Part shown: piece after piece, positions 14,629 to 20,974 of the stretch
Layout of the letters: the number at the start of each line of letters is the position of its first letter
Position numbering within the stretch: position 1 is the stretch's first letter
Source of the DNA: a virus
IMG/VR virus record: IMGVR_UViG_3300029448_000540
Span: 1 to 20,974 of that record
Length of the DNA stretch: 20,974 nt
Reading direction: 5' to 3' (one strand)
Translations under genes and position numbers: made by a program
Notes under the pieces: generated by a model
Databases searched by the model: none
What the model saw: the letters and a program-made list of their open reading frames with translations, nothing else
Told to the model about the DNA's origin: nothing

Positions 14629-17600
14629 ATGACGAATTCATTTCAACCAGGCAATGCTATAAGAGCAGATGCTCTGAACGAAAACTTTGACCAAGTACTT
14701 CTAGCAATACAAGAATTAGAAGGTAACGTTACAAACGCATCAGGGACCATGAAAGGTCCACAAGGAGATAGAGGGTTACAAGGTCAAACAGGTGCAACAG
14801 GTGCAACTGGGTCTACAGGTCCAACAGGACCAACTGGTGCAACTGGTGCTACAGGTGCAACTGGTTCAAAAGGTGATACCGGTGCTCAAGGTCCAATAGG
14901 TCCAGCGGGTCCAACAGGAGCAACCGGCTCTACTGGTCCTACTGGTCTAAAAGGTGACATGGGGACAGGTTTATTACTTAAAGGTTCCTATGCTTACACA
15001 GGTGCTCCAAATACATCTACAGCTGGCAGTAGTCCTAGTCAAGGTGATTTATGGAAGTCTAGTAATAATGATTGCTGGGCTTATGATGGGACAGCTTGGA
15101 CTAATGTAGGAGCCATCGCAGGTACTACTGGAGCACAAGGTGCGACAGGTGCGGCGGGAGCTACAGGATCTACAGGTGCTCAGGGAGCTACTGGAGCTAC
15201 AGGTGCTCAAGGAGCTACAGGTCAAACAGGTGCTCAAGGTCCAGCTGGTGTTCAAGGTCCAAAAGGAGATACTGGAGCTACTGGTACAACAGGAGCTACT
15301 GGTCCTCAAGGTGCTACTGGTTTACAAGGTCCAGCTGGTACAGCTACCACTATGGAGTCGCTTACTAATGTAAGTATTTCTAATGCATCTGCTTTAGATA
15401 GACTTGAATATGATGGTACTAACTGGATTAATAGAGGACATAATGAAGGTGATACTAATTATACGGTTTTAGCTAACGTAGCTGCTATACCTAATTTTAC
15501 TATAGCTAGTATATCCGTAACTAATGGTGGTTCTGGATATTCAAGTGCACCTACAGTAACTATCACAAATACCTCTGGAAGTGCAGGATCAGGATGTGCA
15601 GCGACAGCAGTATTATCAGGTAATACAGTACAAAGCGTAACCATAACTAATGCTGGTTCTGGTTACTCAGCTGGTGCAACTATTGCCTTCTCAGGAGGTG
15701 GTGGTACAGGAGCTGCAGCAACAGCTACTACTAATCCAACAAACGGTACAGCAGTAGAGGTAACAGATTCATCTGGTATTCAATCGTTTACTCCTTTGTC
15801 TGGAATGCCATCAGGCTTTACAGGCGATTCAGGTTTATCAGTAAGAATACAGTATGATACGAGTGGTACTGATACATGGAAGTGGAAGAGATATTTCGCT
15901 AATACTCCAGAAACTAGATATGCATCAATAGGTGGTGAGACATTTACAGGTGCAGTTAATCTTGATGAGAACTTAACCGTAAAAGACGGTAAGCAAGTAC
16001 GAATCAGTGAAGAGTCTGGAAATGGAAGTAACTTTATAGCTTTAAAAGCACCTGCATCATTAGGTGCAAGTGTTACCTATCAACTACCTGTTGATGGTAC
16101 AAATAACCAAATCCTTAAAACTGATGGTGCTGGTACTTTATCTTTTGCAAGTGCATCAGATTTAACTCAGTCTGGTATTACTCAATTAAGAGAGGACTCA
16201 TCTCCTCAACTAGGTGGTGATTTAGATGTTAATGCTAACTCAATTATCACTGCTACAGGTAGTAATGCGAGTATAAACATCACTCCACACGGTACAGGTA
16301 ACGTTGTACTTAGTGGTCAGAAGTTCCCTAACACCGACGGTAGCAACGCTCAACTACTACAGACTGATGGTAACAATAATCTAAGTTGGGTAGCTGGTTA
16401 CACCATAGGTACAGATCTTCTTGATGAAGATAATATGGCTAGTAACAGTGATGCGAAAGTAGCTAGTCAACAATCTATTAAAGCCTATGTAGATGCTAAT
16501 GATTTGTCTTTGATTGATGAAGACAATATGGCTACTGATAGTGCTGCACGTCCTCCTAGTCAACAGTCAGTTAAAGCTTATGTAGATGCTAAAAGCTATC
16601 CTGCTAATTTAGGTAACGCTGCATCAGGTACAGCTTTAACAGTTACATCTAGTTCAGGTACAAACACTGATCTTCCAGCTGCCACAACTTCAGCTTGGGG
16701 TGTGATGACAGATGATGATAAGACAAAGTTAGATGGTATTGAAACAGCAGCCACAGCTGACCAGACTGATGCAGAAATAAAAACTGCATACGAGAATAAC
16801 AGTAATACAAATGCATATACTGATGCAGAGAAAACTAAGTTATCTGGAATAGCTACTTCAGCTAATAACTACACACACCCTAACCATAGTGGTGAGGTTA
16901 CATCTACTGCAGATGGAGCTACAGTTATTACTGATGATACTGTTGATGAAGCTAATTTAAAGATTAGTAATGCTGGTAGTAATGGACAGTTCTTATCTAA
17001 ACAATCTGGTAATACAGGTGGTTTAACTTGGGCTACACCAACTGATACTACATATACAGCTGGTACAGGTATATCTATTAGTGGTACGACTATTTCAGCA
17101 GGTGCTTTAGCATTAACGACAGTACAGACAGCTGCAAACCAATCGGCTCATCTAGCACTAACTGCACAAGAAGGTGATGTAGTTGTTAGATCTGACGAGA
17201 ACAAATCATATGTTCATAACGGTGGTTCAGCTGGTTCAATGGCTGATTACACATTACTTGCTACACCTACAGATGCTGTATTAAGTGTTAATGGAAATAC
17301 AGGTGCTATCTCAGCTGCACAAATAGCTGGAGCAGTTGAAGCAGCGAGTGATTCTAATACTTTCACTGATGCAGATCATACGAAGCTAAATGGTATTGAG
17401 GCTAGTGCAACTGCTGATCAATCAGCTTCTGAAATTGTTGCTCTTGTAGCTGATCAAACTATTGCTCCTTCAACAATTGATATGGAGGACAATGAAAAGA
17501 TCAAGCTTGGAGCTGGGGATGATTTAGAGATCTACCATGATGGAACTAATTCATTTATTAATAACACTACAGGCAGATTAAGGTTTGAAACTGACAGTTA

Positions 17601-18900
17601 TGGCTACGGTTTCTATAAAGCCACTGGAACTGAATGGTTAGCTAAATTGGATGTTGACGGAGCCGTAGAACTCTATTACGACGGCGTTAAGAAGTTTGAG
17701 ACAAGTTCAACGGGTGTCACTGTAAATGGTGCCGCTGTTGTTGGTGGAAATATAGAAATAAATACAGATGCTTATTTAAAAATTGGTGCATCAAATGATC
17801 TCCAGATCTATCACAATGGAACGGATTCTTTCATCGATAACCAAGGAGCTAACGCAGGTAATTTTTATATAAGAGGTGCAGGTGCTGATGTAGATAAATG
17901 GTTAATTATTCAAGCTAAAAGTGGTGAAGATTCTATTGTCTGTAAAAGAGATGCTGAAGTTTATCTTGCATATGATGGCGTTAAGAAGTTAGAGACGACA
18001 AGTTCGGGCGTTTCTGTAACTGGTGCTTTAGGTTTTGCAAATACAGGTCAATGTATATCTTTAGGTGATAATAAAGAATTACATTTCGGAACTGGTGATG
18101 ATCTCAAGATCTACCATTCAGGCAGTTTATCAATGATTGATAATACTGAAGGTAATTTACATATAAGAAACCAAGCAACTAGTGGTCAAATAAAAATACA
18201 ACCCAAGAGTGGTGAAGATGGTATTAATGTAATTCAAGATGGAGCCGTAGAACTCTATTACGACAACGCACGTAAATTATCTACTCATCAATATGGTGTA
18301 GACATAGATGGGAATTTATACATAGGTGATTCAGGAGAAGGTAAACTTCTTATTGGTGCTGGTGAAGATCTCCAGCTCTGGCATGATGGCTCTAATTCAT
18401 ACCTTCAAAATGCAACTGGTGAATTACATGTCCAAAGTAATACTTTAAAACTAACTGATTATAATTCATCGCATACTTATTTCAGAGGTTTAGCAGGTAA
18501 TACAGCTGAACTCTATTACGACAACAGTAAGAAGCTTGAGACGACGAGTTCAGGCATTACGGTAACTGGAACGGTATCAGACAGCAAAGGCAACGTACGT
18601 AAAATACCTTATCAAGACGAAACAGGTTCTACACATACATTAATTGCTACTGATTCAGATAAAGTTGTTGGTGCTAATAATGGGGTCACGATCCCTGCAA
18701 GCGTCCTAGGTGTGGGTGATGCAGTCACTATTATTTGTCATAGCAGTTCTGATATAACTTTAACGCAAGGTAGTGGTTTGACTTTATACAACACAGCAGA
18801 TGGAACTACGGGAAATCGCACACTTGCTGCGAGGGGAATGGCGACTATCTATTTTGTATCAGCAACTATTGCTTACATCTCAGGTGCGGGGTTAACTTAA
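14629..18900 (+). CDS. Long collagen-like, modular tail fiber
   Basis: The 1423-aa protein opens [20 protein letters not shown], matching the end of the T7 fiber attachment domain (GSAIRAxDLNxNF). Two collagen-like Gly-X-Y blocks follow: residues about 43-111 (23 triplets) and 165-236 (24 triplets), separated by a compact aromatic module ([19 protein letters not shown]). Next come a GGSGY cassette (295-367), a tandem 31-aa repeat (DEDNM..QQS.KAYVD, 597-658), LDGIE.xATADQ coil motifs, and four copies of a roughly 75-aa module ([23 protein letters not shown], 958-1314). The C-terminal 110 residues ([24 protein letters not shown]) look like a trimerisation or tip domain. The Gly-X-Y blocks imply a trimeric shaft. 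It is likely a receptor-binding fiber; the receptor is unknown. Confidence 0.85.
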   Translation: MTNSFQPGNAIRADALNENFDQVLLAIQELEGNVTNASGTMKGPQGDRGLQGQTGATGATGSTGPTGPTGATGATGATGSKGDTGAQGPIGPAGPTGATGSTGPTGLKGDMGTGLLLKGSYAYTGAPNTSTAGSSPSQGDLWKSSNNDCWAYDGTAWTNVGAIAGTTGAQGATGAAGATGSTGAQGATGATGAQGATGQTGAQGPAGVQGPKGDTGATGTTGATGPQGATGLQGPAGTATTMESLTNVSISNASALDRLEYDGTNWINRGHNEGDTNYTVLANVAAIPNFTIASISVTNGGSGYSSAPTVTITNTSGSAGSGCAATAVLSGNTVQSVTITNAGSGYSAGATIAFSGGGGTGAAATATTNPTNGTAVEVTDSSGIQSFTPLSGMPSGFTGDSGLSVRIQYDTSGTDTWKWKRYFANTPETRYASIGGETFTGAVNLDENLTVKDGKQVRISEESGNGSNFIALKAPASLGASVTYQLPVDGTNNQILKTDGAGTLSFASASDLTQSGITQLREDSSPQLGGDLDVNANSIITATGSNASINITPHGTGNVVLSGQKFPNTDGSNAQLLQTDGNNNLSWVAGYTIGTDLLDEDNMASNSDAKVASQQSIKAYVDANDLSLIDEDNMATDSAARPPSQQSVKAYVDAKSYPANLGNAASGTALTVTSSSGTNTDLPAATTSAWGVMTDDDKTKLDGIETAATADQTDAEIKTAYENNSNTNAYTDAEKTKLSGIATSANNYTHPNHSGEVTSTADGATVITDDTVDEANLKISNAGSNGQFLSKQSGNTGGLTWATPTDTTYTAGTGISISGTTISAGALALTTVQTAANQSAHLALTAQEGDVVVRSDENKSYVHNGGSAGSMADYTLLATPTDAVLSVNGNTGAISAAQIAGAVEAASDSNTFTDADHTKLNGIEASATADQSASEIVALVADQTIAPSTIDMEDNEKIKLGAGDDLEIYHDGTNSFINNTTGRLRFETDSYGYGFYKATGTEWLAKLDVDGAVELYYDGVKKFETSSTGVTVNGAAVVGGNIEINTDAYLKIGASNDLQIYHNGTDSFIDNQGANAGNFYIRGAGADVDKWLIIQAKSGEDSIVCKRDAEVYLAYDGVKKLETTSSGVSVTGALGFANTGQCISLGDNKELHFGTGDDLKIYHSGSLSMIDNTEGNLHIRNQATSGQIKIQPKSGEDGINVIQDGAVELYYDNARKLSTHQYGVDIDGNLYIGDSGEGKLLIGAGEDLQLWHDGSNSYLQNATGELHVQSNTLKLTDYNSSHTYFRGLAGNTAELYYDNSKKLETTSSGITVTGTVSDSKGNVRKIPYQDETGSTHTLIATDSDKVVGANNGVTIPASVLGVGDAVTIICHSSSDITLTQGSGLTLYNTADGTTGNRTLAARGMATIYFVSATIAYISGAGLT
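14755..15336 (+). repeat. Collagen-like Gly-X-Y repeat blocks in the long fiber
   Basis: Two runs of uninterrupted Gly-X-Y triplets, dominated by GAT, GPT, GST and GAQ, flank a roughly 50-aa globular spacer (about 14965-15120). The DNA is a degenerate 9-nt repeat (GGT-GCA-ACA and relatives), prone to slippage and length change. Spurious ORFs in other frames over this stretch are by-products of the periodicity. Confidence 0.9.
15511..15729 (+). repeat. GGSGY beta cassette inside the long fiber
   Basis: The encoded module ([20 protein letters not shown], a Ser/Gly/Ala-rich link, [31 protein letters not shown]) has the same two halves as the cassette in tail protein B at 3032-3250. At DNA level the copies are clearly diverged, so the sharing is not recent. 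Confidence 0.8.
16417..16602 (+). repeat. Tandem 93-bp repeat (31 aa, DEDNM motif)
   Basis: Two adjacent 93-bp units (16417-16509 and 16510-16602) encode [20 protein letters not shown] + IKAYVDAND and [20 protein letters not shown] + [10 protein letters not shown] recall this motif recurring in fibers of marine phages. It is predicted helical and may form a trimeric coil between beta segments. Confidence 0.85.
17500..18570 (+). repeat. Four diverged copies of a 75-aa fiber module
   Basis: The copies span 17500-17730, 17776-18024, 18079-18312 and 18346-18570. Each starts with a GxGDDLxIYHDG-like motif and ends with an [25 protein letters not shown] motif, with a variable middle. The coding DNA of the conserved ends stays very similar between copies: the 24 bases at 17659-17682 and 18241-18264 are identical, as are shorter stretches at the other copies. 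The middles differ freely. Confidence 0.88.
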
Positions 18901-18901
18901 T

Positions 18902-20887
18902 ATGCCTATACAACAAATGATGCTCGGTGGTGGCGGTGCAGGTGCTACGAAGACCTACATTGACGATATATTCAGCATGGACGTTTGGAGAGGAACTAAT
19001 GCAACTAAAACTATTACTAATGGAATAGATTTATCAGGTGAAGGTGGTATGACATGGATAAAAACTAGAGATGTAGGTCATAGTGGTCGCTATCATGCTT
19101 TGGCTGACACAGTACGTGGTACTAATAAACTAATCCGAGCTAATGATAATGATGAACAAAAAACAGTAAGTAGTAGTGTACAAGGGTTTAACAGTGATGG
19201 TTTTGAATTAGGTGGTGCACAAGAGGTAAATTGGAATACAGTAGGAGGTTCAGGAGACAAATATATTGGATATACATTCCGCAAAGCACCTGGGTTTTTT
19301 ACAATAAAACAGTACACAGGATCAGGTAGTACTCAAACCTTAACTCATGATCTTGGCAGTATTCCTGGTGCTATTTTTGTTAAAAAACTTTCTGGTTCTC
19401 CAAAGAATTGGGGTGTGTATCATCGAGGTCAAAACAACGGTTCAGATCCAGAAGATTACAGATTAAGACTTGATACTATTGCTGCAGAAAGCGACCAAAC
19501 TTATTGGGGTGATACTGCTCCTACAGCTACTCATTTTACTGTTGGAGATGCACATGATGAAGTTAATGTATCTGGAGAAACCTATATAGCTTATCTTTTT
19601 GCACATGAAGAAGCAACTTTTGGAGAGTCTTCAAATAAGAGCGTAATATCTTGTGGTTACTACAGTGGAAATCAAGTAGTAGGACGAGAAATAGCACTTG
19701 GTTATGAACCTCAATGGTTACTTATTAAACGTGCTGATTCCTCTGAGAGTTGGTTTTTATGGGATACGATGCGTGGACTAGTTTCTGATGGTAGTGAGCC
19801 AAAATTCATAGTTAACGCTTCCACCCAAGAACAAAATAATAATTGGGTTTCTGTAAGTCCAAACGGTTTCAAACTAGATACGTCAGTAGCAGAAGTTAAT
19901 AGTTGGGCAAAGTATGTCTACATCGCAATCAGAAGACCTGATGGATACGTTGGCAAGCCAGCCGAACTTGGTACGGATGTATTCGCTATGGATACGGGTG
20001 CCGGTAGTTCTACAATTCCTAACTTTGATAGTGGATTCCCTGTTGATTTTGCGTTTATGCGTAATCCTACTAGCACCATGGGCTGGTACACCTATTCACG
20101 TTTAACACAAAAAAAAGAACTTACACTTAATAGTACTGATAGTGAAGGAGGAGCAAGTGACTATACTTTTGACAGTAACGTTGGTTGGGGTAAAGGAGGA
20201 GATTCAAGTTCTATACAGTCATGGATGTTTAAACGCCACGCTGGTTTTGATGTGGTGACTTACACAGGAAATTCAACTAGTGATTATAGTGGTGCCTCCC
20301 AAGTTATATCGCATAATTTAGGCAAAACTCCTGAAATGATTTGGGCTAAGAAGAGAAATGGTAGTGGTTATTGGGGGGTATATCATAAAGATTTAAATGG
20401 TGGAACTAACCCTGCAAATTATCGTTTGCTTTTAAACGATACTCATGCTGAAAGTGCGGCTAGTGGTAGTTATACAAATTGGTATTGGAATAATACTGCT
20501 CCAACTGCAACACAATTTTCTGTAGGAGAAGTACCAAATGTTAATGATAATAATCTGAACCATATAGCCATGCTCTTCGCCAGCGTTGACGGCATCAGCA
20601 AAGTTGGTAGTTATACAGGATCAAGTTCGACAGTTACCGTAACTACAGGGTTTCAACCAAGGTTTGTCATTATAAGAAGAGTAGAGGCAACTGATGAATG
20701 GGTTTTACTTGACACTCTTAGAGGATGGGGTTCAGGTAATGATGCGTTCTTACACCCCAATACGTCAGGTGCTCAAAATTCAAATATGGACCTTGGAGCA
20801 CCTACTTCAACAGGTTTTACCGTTACAACTACTTACAACACTCTTAATACTAATGGAGAAAATTTCATTTATTATGCACACGCCTAA
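18902..20887 (+). CDS. Modular tail fiber / receptor-binding protein, duplicated A-B-C domains
   Basis: The 661-aa protein starts with a short Gly-rich leader (MLGGGGAGATKTYIDDIF). The rest reads as two copies of a three-domain unit: A1 21-132, B1 133-236, C1 246-346, then A2 358-449, B2 450-561, C2 565-661. The domains align by motif: A, DIFSMD / DVFAMD; B, YTG..HDLG..P..I..KK....WGVYH / YTG..HNLG..P.MIWAKK....WGVYH, with APTATHFTVG / APTATQFSVG; C, YEPQWLLIKR...WFLWDTMRG / FQPRFVIIRR...WVLLDTLRG. Similar arrays occur in marine phage fiber genes. The high Trp/Tyr/Gly content and beta-rich pattern suggest carbohydrate contact. It follows the long fiber after 1 nt, so the two are almost certainly co-translated and may act together. 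Confidence 0.78.
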   Translation: MPIQQMMLGGGGAGATKTYIDDIFSMDVWRGTNATKTITNGIDLSGEGGMTWIKTRDVGHSGRYHALADTVRGTNKLIRANDNDEQKTVSSSVQGFNSDGFELGGAQEVNWNTVGGSGDKYIGYTFRKAPGFFTIKQYTGSGSTQTLTHDLGSIPGAIFVKKLSGSPKNWGVYHRGQNNGSDPEDYRLRLDTIAAESDQTYWGDTAPTATHFTVGDAHDEVNVSGETYIAYLFAHEEATFGESSNKSVISCGYYSGNQVVGREIALGYEPQWLLIKRADSSESWFLWDTMRGLVSDGSEPKFIVNASTQEQNNNWVSVSPNGFKLDTSVAEVNSWAKYVYIAIRRPDGYVGKPAELGTDVFAMDTGAGSSTIPNFDSGFPVDFAFMRNPTSTMGWYTYSRLTQKKELTLNSTDSEGGASDYTFDSNVGWGKGGDSSSIQSWMFKRHAGFDVVTYTGNSTSDYSGASQVISHNLGKTPEMIWAKKRNGSGYWGVYHKDLNGGTNPANYRLLLNDTHAESAASGSYTNWYWNNTAPTATQFSVGEVPNVNDNNLNHIAMLFASVDGISKVGSYTGSSSTVTVTTGFQPRFVIIRRVEATDEWVLLDTLRGWGSGNDAFLHPNTSGAQNSNMDLGAPTSTGFTVTTTYNTLNTNGENFIYYAHA

Positions 20888-20974
20888 GTGAAACTACCAT
20901 CCATAAAACTGACCAACGCTTTAGACATGCCTAGCATCCCTCTAAAGCAACCGTCAGCTGAGATGCCAGTGTTT
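20888..20974 (+). CDS. Start of an unidentified gene (partial)
   Basis: A GTG start immediately follows the TAA at 20885-20887 and stays open for 29 codons to the window edge. The visible peptide begins MKLPSIKLTNALDMPSIPLK and is rich in Pro, Leu and Ser, without charge clusters or a membrane segment. Proline-rich starts of this kind occur in small virion-associated proteins next to phage fibers, but no family can be named from this much. The gapless junction supports translational coupling. Confidence 0.5.
   Translation, partial: MKLPSIKLTNALDMPSIPLKQPSAEMPVF

Noticed and set aside
14755-15336. CRISPR-like or other non-coding tandem array
   Set aside because: The periodicity is 9 nt in frame with Gly-X-Y codons and has no spacers; it is protein-coding repeat.
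15049-15373. ORFs on both strands over the collagen region
   Set aside because: They are frame shadows of the GGT-GCA-ACA periodicity with low-complexity Ser/Thr/Cys or Leu/Gln products.
1-20974. tRNA genes, integrase, att sites, insertion sequences
   Set aside because: None seen on either strand; the window is densely filled with plus-strand virion genes.

Overview
The window is one continuous, entirely plus-strand late (virion structure) module of a T7-like podovirus. The capsid protein, tail tube and nozzle pair, internal virion proteins and fibers follow the T7 order gp10-gp11-gp12-gp13-gp14-gp15-gp16-gp17. The capsid and tail sequences read like those of marine cyanopodoviruses that infect Prochlorococcus or Synechococcus. 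The fibers carry repeat modules I associate with marine phages (DEDNM..QQS.KAYVD and GDDL.IYHDG..ELYYD). The host assignment is inference from sequence resemblance only, since no host genes or auxiliary metabolic genes are present.

Layout. Positions 1-448 hold the 3' end of a gene with a beta-barrel-like C-terminus, then two tiny overlapping ORFs, the second encoding a single-span membrane peptide. Positions 449-574 are a structured leader. Positions 575-1949 are the major capsid gene, interrupted after codon 116 by a compact 196-nt group I intron (923-1118) with no ORF. Removing it restores one 392-aa capsid protein. A strong intrinsic terminator with a UUCG loop (1970-2000) follows, at the position of T7 T-phi. 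Positions 2010-6022 are tail tubular proteins A and B. Positions 5988-13015 are four internal virion (ejection) proteins in tightly packed or overlapping genes. Positions 13015-20887 are three receptor-side proteins: a fiber with a T7 gp17-type attachment domain and a cysteine-rich body, a 1423-aa collagen-like repeat fiber, and a 661-aa protein made of a duplicated three-domain unit. A further gene begins at 20888 and runs off the window.

How the parts work together. By homology, capsid, tail tube and nozzle form the particle, the gp14/15/16-like proteins form the ejection channel across the host envelope, and the fibers bind the host. Nearly every start codon lacks a Shine-Dalgarno sequence, and most genes abut or overlap, which fits long polycistronic late mRNAs with translational coupling.

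The most notable points are the capsid group I intron, for which nearly every core helix including P1 and P10 can be drawn by hand; the apparent fission of the T7 fiber attachment domain across two genes; and a GGSGY beta cassette shared by the tail nozzle and the long fiber.
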